Positions 54,380 to 64,000 are shown, numbered from the stretch's first letter. The stretch is DNA of 64,000 nt from Beggiatoa alba B18LD (GCF_000245015.1 NZ_JH600070.1:451594-515593); one strand, 5' to 3'. Notes: generated by a model not told the origin, from the sequence alone. Made by a program: numbers and translations.

Positions 54380-55903
54380 TTAACTCATGCTAGAACTAGG
54401 AGTAACTACTTTTTTTGGTTTACGGAAAAAACGATGACGTTTTTTTACAGGCGTTTGCGTCTGCACGCTCTCACCTGATACAGAACTCACATTCATCTCT
54501 CCTACAATTTCACACTTACTCGAAGCTACTTCTGTAACCACTGCGCTGGTAACAGGCTGAACAGCATTTACTTTCTCTGTTGCCACCGTGACAGGTACAC
54601 GCGGTTTTTTCGCCTGATTTGCTCGATGCGAATGCGACTTCGTCGTTACATGAGCAACTTTTACAGAATTCACCGCCGATTTTTTCACCAAACTTGGCGC
54701 GATCAACAAACTATCCACCACAGAAAGCACAGGAATTTTATGCCCAATATAAGTTTCAATATCACTTAACGAATAAACATACTCCTCACAACCAAAACTA
54801 ATCGCCAAGCCCGAAGCCCCAGCCCGCGCTGTGCGCCCAATTCGATGCACATAATCCTCCGCATCCTGTGGCAAATCATAATTAATCACATGCGTGACAG
54901 CAGGAATATGCAAACCCCGCGCAGCAACATCAGTCGCCACCATAATCGCAACCTTTCCCACTGCAAACTGCTGCAACAACTGCCCACGCCGTTTTTGCAC
55001 CACATCGCCAGACATCAAAGCAACCGAATATCCCTGATTCGCCAATATCTGACACACCTTCTCCGCTGTTCGCTTCGTATTGATAAAAACTAATACCCGA
55101 AAACCACTTACAACTTCATTTTTCTGCGTTGCCAACTGCTCACGTTGCAAAATTCCCAACAATAACGGCAATTTTTCCTCAGAACCCACATGATATAACT
55201 GCTCAACCATCTTATCGGCGATGACTGCCTCAGTATCAATTTTTACAAACTGCGGATTATTCAAACTCTCATACGCTAACTCTTGCACCCGCAAAGACAA
55301 AGTTGCAGAAAACATTAAATTTAAACGCAAACTTGGCTTAGGTAACTGCCGTAATAAAAAGCGCAAATCTTTAATAAAACCCAAGTCGAACATACGGTCA
55401 GCTTCATCCAACACCACCGCTTGCACAGCTTTTAAATTAAAAACACGCTGTTTGTAATAATCAATAATCCGTCCTACTGTACCGATTAAAATATCGACTC
55501 CATCAACTAACTGATTTCGCTGAGACTGATACCCCTCGCCTCCATAAACGGCTAAAGATTTCAACGACAAATGTCGAGTTAATAAAGTACAGTCCTTTGC
55601 GATTTGCAATGCAAGCTCTCGTGTTGGTGCAAGAATTAATGCACGTGGTTGATTCGCCTGACGCTTTTCAGAACAGGGATGTTTTAACAAATGCGCCAAA
55701 ACGGCTAATAAAAACGCAATTGTTTTACCCGTCCCTGTTTGCGCCTGTCCTGCAACATCCTGACCTGCAAGCGCAAGCGGCAATGTCTGTGCTTGAATGG
55801 GAGTGCAATATTGAAAACCTGCAGCATGTAATCCCTGCAACAAAGCAGGGTCTAAAGAAAGAGATTCGAAAGTGATTTCTGTTAAATGAGTAGCTGTATT
55901 CAT
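54380..55903 (-). CDS. rhlB: DEAD-box RNA helicase RhlB-like
   Basis: An ATP-dependent RNA helicase, 507 residues. The Q motif is FESLSLDP with GFQYCTPIQAQ, and Walker A is AQTGTGKT (54-61). Motif II is VVLDEADRMFDLGFIKDLRF, which is the RhlB-type sequence. Motif III is SAT, and motif VI is HRIGRTARAGASG. RhlB works with RNase E in the degradosome. A low-complexity basic tail (residues 400-507, KKRHRFFRKPKK) probably binds RNA. It is first in a minus-strand cluster with uspA. Confidence 0.85.
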   Translation of the reverse strand: MNTATHLTEITFESLSLDPALLQGLHAAGFQYCTPIQAQTLPLALAGQDVAGQAQTGTGKTIAFLLAVLAHLLKHPCSEKRQANQPRALILAPTRELALQIAKDCTLLTRHLSLKSLAVYGGEGYQSQRNQLVDGVDILIGTVGRIIDYYKQRVFNLKAVQAVVLDEADRMFDLGFIKDLRFLLRQLPKPSLRLNLMFSATLSLRVQELAYESLNNPQFVKIDTEAVIADKMVEQLYHVGSEEKLPLLLGILQREQLATQKNEVVSGFRVLVFINTKRTAEKVCQILANQGYSVALMSGDVVQKRRGQLLQQFAVGKVAIMVATDVAARGLHIPAVTHVINYDLPQDAEDYVHRIGRTARAGASGLAISFGCEEYVYSLSDIETYIGHKIPVLSVVDSLLIAPSLVKKSAVNSVKVAHVTTKSHSHRANQAKKPRVPVTVATEKVNAVQPVTSAVVTEVASSKCEIVGEMNVSSVSGESVQTQTPVKKRHRFFRKPKKVVTPSSSMS

Positions 55904-56142
55904 AGCGTCTTTTTACTTATTGTTAGTCGCTGATATTACTTGAATAAATGATAGTCCTATCTGTAAAAAGGACTAAGATGGATATGTTACACAGTGACAG
56001 CACAAATGCTGAAAGAGATTGTTAACATCATAAAACGCATTCTACTCTACCCATTTATAAAATGGCTATGCAGATATGATGCAAAATTAAAGAAGGAGGG
56101 GACGTATTACGTTCTAATTCGAGAAAAAACGCGCTTTAAAAA

Positions 56143-56175
56143 AAGACTGTTAATCCTTAAAAGATTAACAGTCTT
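56143..56175 (-). terminator. clpB terminator
   Basis: A perfect 13-base stem, AAGACTGTTAATC and GATTAACAGTCTT, with a seven-base loop. On the minus strand it is followed by TTTTTTTAAA. It lies 27 bases beyond the clpB stop and is the strongest terminator in the window. Confidence 0.9.
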
Positions 56176-56201
56176 AAATTAAAAAGCTGAATTTTAAAGT
56201 A

Positions 56202-58793
56202 TTATGCCACTAACGCTGAACGGCGAGTAAATTGGAGTTCTCCATTTTCTACTGACACTTGCACAAGGTCATTTGGCGCGAATTTCCCTTGTAATATCGC
56301 TTGCGCTAACGGATTTTCTAACGCATTTTGAATCGCCCGTTTTAACGGTCTTGCGCCATAAACAGGGTCGAAACCAACTTCGCCTAATAAATCTAGTGCG
56401 GCATCACTGATACTTAACTCGATACTCATCGCACCTAACCGCTTACGCAATAAGCCAATTTGAATGCCCGCAATCGAACGAATTTGCGCTTTACCTAACG
56501 GATGGAAAACCACTACATCATCAATACGATTGATAAATTCAGGGCGGAATTGTTGGCTAACAATCTCCATAACAGCGGCTTTCATCGCATTATAATTATC
56601 CTCGCCCGCCATTTCTTGAATCACCTGCGAACCCAAGTTAGAAGTCATCACAATTACCGTATTGCGAAAATCGACCGTACGCCCTTGTCCATCGGTTAAG
56701 CGTCCATCATCTAAGACCTGCAACAACACGTTAAAAACTTCAGGATGCGCTTTTTCAACTTCATCCAATAAAATCACGGAATACGGTTTGCGTCGCACGG
56801 CTTCCGTTAAATAGCCACCCTCTTCATAGCCCACATAACCAGGAGGTGCGCCAATTAAACGGGCGACGGTATGTTTTTCCATGAATTCAGACATATCAAT
56901 GCGTATCATTGCCTCTTCAGTATCAAATAAAAATCCTGCTAAGGCTTTACAAAGCTCTGTTTTTCCAACCCCTGTTGGGCCTAAAAATAAGAATGAACCA
57001 TTCGGGCGATTTGGGTCGGCAAGCCCTGCGCGAGAACGACGAATTGCGTTAGAAACTAATTTCACCGCTTCACTTTGTCCAACAACCCGCTGATGCAAGG
57101 CTTCTTCCATACGCAATAATTTATCGCGTTCCCCTTCCAACATTTTACTGACAGGAATGCCCGTCCATTTCGACACAACTTCGGCGATTTCTTCATCTGT
57201 CACTTTATTACGCAATAATTGCATTTCCTGCGTTTCTGCTTTGCCCGCAGCCGACAAACGTTTTTCTAGCTCAGGAATGCGCCCATATTGCAATTCTGAC
57301 ATACGGGTTAAATCGCCCGCACGGCGAGCGGTTTCTAGTGCGAGTTTTGCCTGCTCCAACTCTTCCTTAATATGCTGAGAACCTTGCACCGCAGCTTTTT
57401 CGCTATTCCATACTTCATTTAAATCAGCCAGTTCACGCTCAGCGCGTTGAATATCCTCGTTAAGCTTTTCTAAGCGTTTTTTCGACGCATCATCGCTTTC
57501 TTTTTTCATCGCCTCCCGCTCAATTTTTAACTGAATCAAGCGACGGTCTAATTTATCCATGCGTTCAGGCTTAGAATCGATTTCCATCCGAATCCGACTT
57601 GCCGCCTCGTCGATTAAATCAATCGCTTTATCAGGCAATTGACGGTCAGTAATATAACGATGTGACAAAGTGGCAGCGGCGACAATCGCGGGGTCTGTGA
57701 TATCAACCCCATGATGCACTTCATAACGCTCTTTTAATCCGCGTAAAATCGCAATCGTATCCTCAACATTCGGCTCATCGACCAAGACTTTTTGAAAACG
57801 CCGTTCTAAAGCGGCATCTTTTTCAATATATTTACGATATTCATCCAACGTCGTCGCACCAACACAATGCAACTCACCCCGCGCTAAAGCAGGTTTTAAC
57901 ATATTACCCGCATCCATCGCGCCTTCTGCTTTGCCCGCGCCAACCATCGTATGTAATTCATCAATAAACAGAATAATTTGCCCTTCTTGCTTGGCTAAAT
58001 CATTTAAAACCGCTTTTAAACGTTCCTCAAACTCGCCGCGAAACTTCGCCCCCGCGATTAACGCACCCATATCTAAGGATAAAACCCGCTTTCCCTTTAA
58101 ACCTTCAGGCACTTCACCGTTAATAATCCGTTGTGCAAGTCCTTCAACAATCGCCGTTTTTCCAACGCCTGGCTCACCGATTAAGACAGGATTGTTTTTA
58201 GTCCGCCGTTGTAAAACTTGGATTGTCCGACGAATTTCATCATCGCGCCCAATAACGGGGTCTAATTTACCTTGAATAGCACGTTGTGTTAAATCAATCG
58301 TATATTTTTCTAAGGCTTGACGTTTTTCTTCGGCATTGGGGTCGTTAACCGACTCTCCGCCACGCATTTGTTCAATGGCTTTTTCTAAAGCTGTTTTATC
58401 AACGCCTGCTTTACGTAATAACTCCCCTAACGTGCCTTGTTCCTCTAAAACTGCGAGCAAAAATAATTCACTAGAAATAAACTGGTCGCGTCGTTTTTGC
58501 GCTAATTTATCCGTTATATTTAATAAACGATTGGTATCATTAGAAATATGTAGCTCACCCTCTCGCCCGCTGGTGGTGGGCAAACGGTCTAAAATTTCGG
58601 TTAAGCCTGAACGTAATTGATTGATATTAGTCCCAACTCGCATCAATAAATGCCCGACACTGCTATCATTTTGGTCAATTAAGGCGAATAAAATATGTGC
58701 AGGTTCGATAAAACGATGATTACGCCCGACAGCAAGGCTTTGGGCTTCTGACAATGCTTGTTGAAAACGAGTCGTTAATTTGTCCATATTCAT
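56202..58793 (-). CDS. clpB: ClpB disaggregase chaperone
   Basis: ClpB (Hsp104 family) works with DnaK to pull proteins out of aggregates. It has 863 residues, the normal length. An N-domain (1-145) is followed by the first AAA+ module with Walker [10 protein letters not shown] and [12 protein letters not shown]. The coiled-coil middle domain (about 400-530) comes next, then the second AAA+ module with GPTGVGKTE and [12 protein letters not shown] possible heat-shock-type promoter is CTTGTAA-N12-TCCTTACAT on the minus strand near 58815-58850, a weak match. Confidence 0.97.
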   Translation of the reverse strand: MNMDKLTTRFQQALSEAQSLAVGRNHRFIEPAHILFALIDQNDSSVGHLLMRVGTNINQLRSGLTEILDRLPTTSGREGELHISNDTNRLLNITDKLAQKRRDQFISSELFLLAVLEEQGTLGELLRKAGVDKTALEKAIEQMRGGESVNDPNAEEKRQALEKYTIDLTQRAIQGKLDPVIGRDDEIRRTIQVLQRRTKNNPVLIGEPGVGKTAIVEGLAQRIINGEVPEGLKGKRVLSLDMGALIAGAKFRGEFEERLKAVLNDLAKQEGQIILFIDELHTMVGAGKAEGAMDAGNMLKPALARGELHCVGATTLDEYRKYIEKDAALERRFQKVLVDEPNVEDTIAILRGLKERYEVHHGVDITDPAIVAAATLSHRYITDRQLPDKAIDLIDEAASRIRMEIDSKPERMDKLDRRLIQLKIEREAMKKESDDASKKRLEKLNEDIQRAERELADLNEVWNSEKAAVQGSQHIKEELEQAKLALETARRAGDLTRMSELQYGRIPELEKRLSAAGKAETQEMQLLRNKVTDEEIAEVVSKWTGIPVSKMLEGERDKLLRMEEALHQRVVGQSEAVKLVSNAIRRSRAGLADPNRPNGSFLFLGPTGVGKTELCKALAGFLFDTEEAMIRIDMSEFMEKHTVARLIGAPPGYVGYEEGGYLTEAVRRKPYSVILLDEVEKAHPEVFNVLLQVLDDGRLTDGQGRTVDFRNTVIVMTSNLGSQVIQEMAGEDNYNAMKAAVMEIVSQQFRPEFINRIDDVVVFHPLGKAQIRSIAGIQIGLLRKRLGAMSIELSISDAALDLLGEVGFDPVYGARPLKRAIQNALENPLAQAILQGKFAPNDLVQVSVENGELQFTRRSALVA

Positions 58794-58956
58794 GATTAAG
58801 TATCCCCTCGGTTATGATTTGCTTATTGCACGATGTAAGGATAGCAAGCGGAATTACAAGGAAAATAAACTCGAGTGAAAGGGCTTGAATTATGGGGAGG
58901 GATGACTAGAGAGGCATGGGGGAAATGCAAGGTTTTTGATGCTAATTTGTTTAGTT

Positions 58957-59601
58957 TTAATAATGAGTGAAACGCCAACCCTTATTCATCATTACTTCAA
59001 AAGAACATATATCTTCTGGGTTACCACTTAACTTGTTTTCTCGTGTTAGTATTGCATTATCAAATATATGTATATTTGATTTATCTAGTGCATTTTTAAA
59101 TTTCTGTCTTAACTTTTTTTGCATTTCTTCGCAGATAAACTCATCTTCTTTTTTCGTTTCAATGTAAAGAACAATATTTATTTTTTCTATACGACATAAA
59201 TAGTTTGCAAATACTTTCTCGTCGTCTTCTGCATTTATCTTAAATGGCAATAAAGCTGAAAGTGTTGAAACAATTTTAATAGTTATATCGTTAACAAACG
59301 CCTTAATAAATTCTTTATCGGTTCTATCTAATGACTTGCTTTCTTTAGCAGTATTAAAATTCTTTACTTCTAATAGCCATAAGATAGATTTTTCTACATC
59401 AATCACTAAAAAATCAACGCCACTAATTCCATAGTTTTTTTCTTCTGAGTCTGTGGGATTTAGTTTATCCATTAATTTTGGACAAATTAATTCATTTAAT
59501 CTTTTAAATTTTTCATAAAATTTAGTTTCATCATACTTTATAACCTGATAATTTTTGGGAAAGTTAAAACATAACTCTTTTTCACTAAATGCTTGTTGCA
59601 T
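58957..59601 (-). CDS. PD-(D/E)xK nuclease-like protein
   Basis: A 214-residue soluble protein, not recognised as a named family. It contains GVDFLVIDVEKSILWLLEVK (residues 61-80), a good fit to the PD-(D/E)xK nuclease core: Asp63, Glu78 and Lys80 on adjacent strands, with Glu30 or Glu37 as upstream candidates. It ends with a mixed alpha/beta part and no other motif. The start is one base after the stop of the REC-ATPase gene, so the two are almost certainly made together. This partnership recalls ATPase-nuclease defence pairs. Catalytic activity is inferred only. Confidence 0.62.
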   Translation of the reverse strand: MQQAFSEKELCFNFPKNYQVIKYDETKFYEKFKRLNELICPKLMDKLNPTDSEEKNYGISGVDFLVIDVEKSILWLLEVKNFNTAKESKSLDRTDKEFIKAFVNDITIKIVSTLSALLPFKINAEDDEKVFANYLCRIEKINIVLYIETKKEDEFICEEMQKKLRQKFKNALDKSNIHIFDNAILTRENKLSGNPEDICSFEVMMNKGWRFTHY

Positions 59602-59602
59602 A

Positions 59603-61039
59603 TTATCTATTACTCCGCATAAATCTGACCGACTGCATCAACTGTTCTTCAGAAGCAGTAATATCGCCAATATCATCAATATCATTTGCTTGAGTAACGA
59701 CTGTATTATTTGTTTCCTTGTCCAACTGCAACCCAAACCACCGAACCTGCACTTTTTTATACTGTTCTTCTGTCAAACAAATTTCAATTTCACGGAGTAA
59801 AAATAAGCTATGCGTTGCGATGAAAACTTGCACGCCATGTTTAGAAAGTTCTAATAAAATCGGCGCAATTTCTTTAATAAAATGTGGGTTTAAATTGGCT
59901 TCGGGTTCGTCCCAAAATAAATAACCATTTTGTAGCGCGTTGGTTTGTATTAACCGCGATAGCATGGCTAATTTTCGTTGTCCTTCAGAAATTAACTGCG
60001 CTTCTAAGCGTCCTTTTTGGGGCGTATTTAGGTAAAAATTGCCATTTTTATCTAGTTCCAGTTTTCCACCAATAAATTCCTCTATTTTATTCACAATTGT
60101 TTGTAAACGTTCATCTATTTGTCGCAATTCAAGACCACCCAGCGCGACGCAGACATCGCGCCATGTTTCATCCAAACGCATATAGTGCTTGTCATAAATT
60201 GCTTGAAAATTCTGATAAATACCCAGCATTTCCCGTGTGGAAATATAAACAGGGGTTTTATTGATGTATTTAGCGGGCAAGTGTTGAAGTTGGATTTTAT
60301 CTTCTTTTTTCTGTAAAAAAAGCTGTAAATCACATTCAGGATTTTCAAAACTAAGCTGAATTTCTGCCTGTTCTTGTTGATAACGAATTAAATTGTTCAG
60401 AAAGTCAGGACGAAAAACTCTGAAAAATTTATCAGATAAATCTACGTTTAATGTTCCTAAATCGGGGTTTATATCTACTAGGTTGCGCTCCGCAACGGCG
60501 GATAAAGTTGCGTAACAGCTTTTAAGAATATGGGTTTTACCTGTCGCATTTTCACCAATGAAAATATTGAGTTGGGGACTAAATTCAAAAGTTTCATTAG
60601 AAAATGCCGTGAAGTTTTTTAGCGTGAGAGTTTTAACCGTTGAGTGGTAAGTTGAGTGATAATCAGGGATTTTTTGAACTAATTCCAATAATATTTTAAT
60701 AAAATCATCAATATTTAAACTAGATTTTTCTACCCATTTATCAACGCCTAATTTTGAGGCTTCAAACGCATCTTGAACGCCACCTTTACCTGTGAGTAAA
60801 ACCAGCGGAATTTGAATATTTTTTGCTTTAATCTGTTTAATTAACTCTAAACCATCCATTTTTGGCATTTTTAAATCAATGATTGCAATATCAAAATCAT
60901 TTTTAATCAGTTGTTTTAAACCTGCTTCGCCATCGTTTGCTGTGGTTACAATAAAATCATCTTTTAAAATAGCATTAAGTTCTTCACGCATTTCTTGCTC
61001 ATCATCAACGGCTAAAATTTGGTATTTATTTGTATTCAT
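59603..61039 (-). CDS. Response regulator fused to OLD/SMC-like ABC ATPase
   Basis: A 478-residue fusion. Residues 1-120 are a receiver domain with complete phosphorylation residues: Asp12/Asp13, Asp55 (IIDLKMPKMDG), Thr83 and Lys105. Residues 135-420 form an AAA_15/AAA_21-type ATPase: Walker A GENATGKT (162-169), the ABC signature-like SEGQRKL (351-357), Walker B FWDEPE with Asp377 and Glu378, and the His-switch ATHS (His410). The OLD family normally continues into a TOPRIM nuclease; here the chain ends soon after, and a nuclease-like protein is the next gene. The kinase gene upstream ends two bases before this ATG. The likely logic is phosphorylation of the receiver controlling the ATPase. 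Confidence 0.85.
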   Translation of the reverse strand: MNTNKYQILAVDDEQEMREELNAILKDDFIVTTANDGEAGLKQLIKNDFDIAIIDLKMPKMDGLELIKQIKAKNIQIPLVLLTGKGGVQDAFEASKLGVDKWVEKSSLNIDDFIKILLELVQKIPDYHSTYHSTVKTLTLKNFTAFSNETFEFSPQLNIFIGENATGKTHILKSCYATLSAVAERNLVDINPDLGTLNVDLSDKFFRVFRPDFLNNLIRYQQEQAEIQLSFENPECDLQLFLQKKEDKIQLQHLPAKYINKTPVYISTREMLGIYQNFQAIYDKHYMRLDETWRDVCVALGGLELRQIDERLQTIVNKIEEFIGGKLELDKNGNFYLNTPQKGRLEAQLISEGQRKLAMLSRLIQTNALQNGYLFWDEPEANLNPHFIKEIAPILLELSKHGVQVFIATHSLFLLREIEICLTEEQYKKVQVRWFGLQLDKETNNTVVTQANDIDDIGDITASEEQLMQSVRFMRSNR

Positions 61040-61041
61040 GA

Positions 61042-62307
61042 CTAATTATTTCCTATCGGTAATTCAATGTTAAAACATGCACCTTGTGGGATATTGTCTT
61101 GATAATCAATATTTCCCTTTAATTCCTCTAGTGATTTTTTTACAAAGTGTAATCCCAAGCCTGTGCCGTGGGCTTTGGTGCTATGGAAAGGGGAAAAAAG
61201 ATTTTTTTGCTGTTCTTCAGATATGCCTGTCCCGTTATCGCACACACTAAAGCCGACAGTTTCCACATTTTTCCACGTTTTTATCAGAATTTGCGCATTG
61301 TTTATTGTTTCTAAAGCATCGCGGGCATTGCTGATTAGATTAATTAAAATTTCTTGCAAAATAAAGTTATTCGCTAACGCTTGCGGATTATCGGGAGACA
61401 ATTCTATTTGTAAAGTAATTTTATGCGTGTCTAATTGGCTGGCAAAATACTCTTTTACTTGGCTAACAATGGCGTTTAAATCAATATTTTCTACCTGTTT
61501 ACGGTCGCCACGAGCAAACTCTCTAAATTTTTCAATAATATCGTGTAAGCGGTCAGCCTGTTTTAAAATGCGCTGAAAAATTTCTTGCCCTGTTTCATTC
61601 GTTAACTCACCTTTTTCTAAGGCTTTTAAACCCCGTTGGGCAGCCAGTCGCAAAATACCAACAGGATTATTAATATTATGTGCAACACCAGAAGCCATAT
61701 AACTAAGATAATTCAGTTTTTTACTTTCTTCTAAAGCAATTCGTTGTTCACGTTCTTGTTGTTTTAAGTGTTCATTTTCTGCTTGTAGCTTTTCAGAAAT
61801 AGCTAAAGCACGTTGAGAAAAATATTGTTCTTTTTCTTTATCACCTAATGCTCTGTAAAAAGTTGCTAAAAAATTACAGCTATTAGCAACATCTATGTGT
61901 TCTTTTTCTAATTTTTTTTCACGAATATCTAAAGCTTTTTTAAGAAATTCCTCTGCTTTCTTGTAGTTTCCTTGATATTGATACACAAGACCAAGATTAT
62001 TCAGACTTCTAGCAATAAGAGTGTGATATTCCGAAAAAATTTTTTTTTGGATATCTAAAGCTTTTTTAAAAAACACTTCTGCTTTTACATAATTTTTCTG
62101 ACGCTGATACAGATTTCCTAAGTTGTTATAACTATTGGCAATACTGTTATGATCTTTCCACCGATATATTTCTTTCCGAATAGTCAATGCTTCCTCATAA
62201 TAAGATTCTGCCTCTTGATACTTATTTTCACGTTGGGCATCATTACCCAATTTATCTAACATGTCCGCATATAGTAGGGTTTTATTATTTGTTATCTCTT
62301 TTTTCAT
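61042..62307 (-). CDS. TPR-histidine kinase
   Basis: A protein of about 421 residues. The ATG at 62307 is chosen over the TTG at 62325 that also extends the frame. Residues 10-170 hold about four TPR_12 repeats, and 170-200 are a coiled coil. The HisKA-like part has the H-box SGVAHNINNP with His210, where Asn replaces the usual acidic residue after His. The HATPase domain has LINLISNARDALE (N box), VCDNGTGISEEQ (G1) and HGTGLGLHFVKKSLEE (G2). It has no membrane segment, so it is a cytoplasmic sensor. It is the presumed phosphodonor for the receiver-ATPase encoded two bases downstream. Confidence 0.85.
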   Translation of the reverse strand: MKKEITNNKTLLYADMLDKLGNDAQRENKYQEAESYYEEALTIRKEIYRWKDHNSIANSYNNLGNLYQRQKNYVKAEVFFKKALDIQKKIFSEYHTLIARSLNNLGLVYQYQGNYKKAEEFLKKALDIREKKLEKEHIDVANSCNFLATFYRALGDKEKEQYFSQRALAISEKLQAENEHLKQQEREQRIALEESKKLNYLSYMASGVAHNINNPVGILRLAAQRGLKALEKGELTNETGQEIFQRILKQADRLHDIIEKFREFARGDRKQVENIDLNAIVSQVKEYFASQLDTHKITLQIELSPDNPQALANNFILQEILINLISNARDALETINNAQILIKTWKNVETVGFSVCDNGTGISEEQQKNLFSPFHSTKAHGTGLGLHFVKKSLEELKGNIDYQDNIPQGACFNIELPIGNN

Positions 62308-62463
62308 AATTAGATTATTAGTCAAAACAGGAAGAAGTAGAGAAAGCGGATGAAATGTGGCTAGATAGCAGAAAACAGAATTACAAATATTACCAATTTA
62401 GTCATTAAGTTATAAAAAATACCAAAAACATATAACGTTTTTAGTAGCACTATTTATTGTTTT

Positions 62464-63351
62464 TTACTTTGTACGTGAGGCGTTAGCTTTTTTAAAGAAT
62501 TCTCTTTCTTTTCTCGTATCACCCACCGTTTGATAAACTTTGGATAAATTCATTAGTGTCTTAGCAACATCAGGATGTTTTTCTCCTAATCGCTTTTCAC
62601 GGATGGTCAAAGCTTTTTCAAGGTGCGTTATTGCCTGCTCATAGTCTCCAATATCTTTATAAATATTACCCAAATTATTTAAACTACTCGCTACATCAGG
62701 ATGTTCCTCTTCCAATACTTTTTGGCGGATACTCAAAGACTCTTTAAAGAGTTCTATAGCCCTTTGATAATCGTTATTATGGAGGTGATAAATAAGTGCC
62801 AAGTTGTTCAAACTAGTAGCAACGTCAGGGTGCTCTATTCCGAGTATTTTTTTTCGAATAGCTAACGCTTCTTCATGATATTCTTTAGCCTTTTCATATT
62901 CATCTAATTTTTGATAGGCTTTTGCTAAATTATTTAGACTATTAGCGACATCAGTGTGTTCTATTCCTAACATTCTTTTTTGAATAGTTAGGGCTTTGTG
63001 ACTAAATTCTATTGCTTTTTCATAGTTCTCTAGTTTCCGATACACGTCAGATAAACAGTCAAAACTATTAGCTATATCAACAGACTCAGCTCCTAGCGTT
63101 TTCTCTTGAAAAGGGATTGCTTCATCAAGCAATAACGATTTTGCTTTTTCATAATCACCTAACGCTAAAAATGCTTTTGCTTTATTTACCAAGCATTTTG
63201 CATAATTTTGTTCTTGTCCTTTTATGTCTTTGAATAGTTCTGAAGCTTCTAAAAAACTATCAACCGCTTGTTGATAGTTAGCTGTGTTTAGCGCGTGTAC
63301 ACCTGCTTCAGCTTTTTCATTTGCTAACCGTAAGTGTTCATTGAAGTTCAT
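62464..63351 (-). CDS. TPR_12 repeat protein
   Basis: A 295-residue cytoplasmic protein made of six or so 42-residue TPR repeats, with EHPDVAxSLNNLAxxY recurring at about residues 131, 173, 216 and 258. The repeats are similar enough to make a 126-base tandem repeat in the DNA. GAGGAG lies eight bases before the ATG. It is upstream of the TPR-kinase gene on the same strand, with 156 bases between them. It may act as a partner or ligand-binding scaffold. TPR proteins of this type are often sensors in signalling and defence operons. Confidence 0.75.
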   Translation of the reverse strand: MNFNEHLRLANEKAEAGVHALNTANYQQAVDSFLEASELFKDIKGQEQNYAKCLVNKAKAFLALGDYEKAKSLLLDEAIPFQEKTLGAESVDIANSFDCLSDVYRKLENYEKAIEFSHKALTIQKRMLGIEHTDVANSLNNLAKAYQKLDEYEKAKEYHEEALAIRKKILGIEHPDVATSLNNLALIYHLHNNDYQRAIELFKESLSIRQKVLEEEHPDVASSLNNLGNIYKDIGDYEQAITHLEKALTIREKRLGEKHPDVAKTLMNLSKVYQTVGDTRKEREFFKKANASRTK

Positions 63352-63636
63352 TGTTTACTCTCCTCATAATAAAGCAAATAAAACTTATTTAAATATACAG
63401 GTAAAATTAGTGTTATTCATTAAATCAAGTTTATTAAGTGTGGTATTATAATAACATATTACATTCAATATTTGAATTTTTACGTTCAGAAAACGAAATT
63501 CTTACAAAACTGGAGTTATTTACGAACTTCAGGCAATGCAACCGCATATAGCAATAGTGGCAATTTAAAAAACGTGCACTCGCTCGCCAAATGGTTAATA
63601 TATTAACTTCTTTATAACTTGCAGACAGTCTTAATA

Positions 63637-64000
63637 ATGAGCAACGAAAATAAAACCATCCATGAATTTGATTTAAATATTATTTATGATTATTTTTCAA
63701 ACACTGAACGGCAAGGGCCGGGAAGTGCAGATATAACGCTCAAAGCATTGAGTTTTATAGAAGGTCTTACCGAAAAATCCAAAATTGCTGATGTTGGTTG
63801 TGGAACAGGTGGGCAAACAATGGTGTTGGCAAAAAATACTGCTAGCACAATTATTGGTGTCGAATTGTGGGCTGATTTCATCACACAATTTAACCAAAAT
63901 GCTAAAAACCAAAACGTTCAAGATAGAGTGAAAGGCGTAGTTGGTAATATGGAAAGCCTTCCATTTCAAAACGGTGAATTGGATTTGATTTGGTCAGAAG
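63637..64000 (+). CDS. SAM-dependent methyltransferase, 3' end beyond window
   Basis: The first 121 residues of a class I methyltransferase. Motif I is [12 protein letters not shown], followed by [18 protein letters not shown] and the [17 protein letters not shown] block (motif post-II). The start ATG at 63637 has no strong ribosome site. The gene is truncated only by the window edge. It is divergent from the TPR/kinase operon, with 285 bases between. The substrate cannot be determined. Confidence 0.75.
   Translation, partial: MSNENKTIHEFDLNIIYDYFSNTERQGPGSADITLKALSFIEGLTEKSKIADVGCGTGGQTMVLAKNTASTIIGVELWADFITQFNQNAKNQNVQDRVKGVVGNMESLPFQNGELDLIWSE

Noticed and set aside
55994-56182. 62-codon frame on the + strand between rhlB and clpB
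   Set aside because: It runs across the clpB terminator, has no ribosome site and gives a basic sequence without family features; more likely intergenic DNA.
62464-63351. Tandem repeat that could suggest a CRISPR or satellite
   Set aside because: The roughly 126-base period codes for TPR units in frame; there are no short direct repeats with unique spacers and no cas genes.

Overview
The window is a stretch of gammaproteobacterial chromosome, moderately AT-rich (about 42% GC, judged by eye). Gene content suggests a sulfur-oxidising, gliding or twitching autotroph of the Thiotrichales/Beggiatoaceae type. The pointers are a red-type (form IC) RuBisCO pair, glycolate dehydrogenase subunits, FabA/FabB fatty-acid synthesis, PilT/PilU-like pilus motors, TPR-rich signalling proteins, a TPR-CHAT protein and many small palindromic repeats. 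The taxon is an inference from gene content; there is no rRNA gene. I saw no tRNA gene, CRISPR array or full insertion sequence.

Layout. 0-13 kb: a Tat-exported PhoD-like phosphatase, a dual-specificity phosphatase, LolA, GlcE and GlcF, a PuuB-like amine oxidase, an exported TPR-CHAT protein and a stand-alone PocR sensor. 13-26.4 kb: mostly housekeeping (rnhB, fabA-fabB, a GT2-DUF2304-GH19 operon, lptM-lysA, a MoxR ATPase, a DUF3011 protein, a FadL porin, pmbA, a methyltransferase). 26.5-28.4 kb: a two-gene type II restriction-modification system of the Eco29kI type. 28.4-42.9 kb: bioB, proS, two PilT/PilU-family motors, cysS, a membrane adenylate cyclase, rsmD and small conserved genes, a GT-C membrane protein and a PilZ protein. 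43-50 kb: a 1470-residue Ig-like surface lipoprotein, then a decayed cassette with an RHS (YD-repeat) remnant, two possible orphan immunity genes and a PLD-like protein. 50-58.8 kb: cbbL-cbbS, purC, a cysteine hydrolase, UspA, RhlB and ClpB. 58.9-63.4 kb: a compact minus-strand operon of a TPR protein, a TPR-histidine kinase, a response regulator fused to an OLD/SMC-like ATPase, and a PD-(D/E)xK nuclease-like protein. A divergent SAM methyltransferase runs off the right edge.

The best candidate for an undescribed system is the 58957-63351 operon. It reads as a two-component pathway whose output is an ABC-type ATPase with a separately encoded nuclease-like partner. The logic recalls Detocs-type defence, where a TPR-histidine kinase signals to a receiver-effector protein, but with an OLD/Gabija-like effector. 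A second point of interest is a set of short inverted-repeat elements that nest inside one another. One nest (15588-15948) has four concentric pairs of arms. Another (31537-31797) sits inside the two arms of what looks like the original proS terminator.
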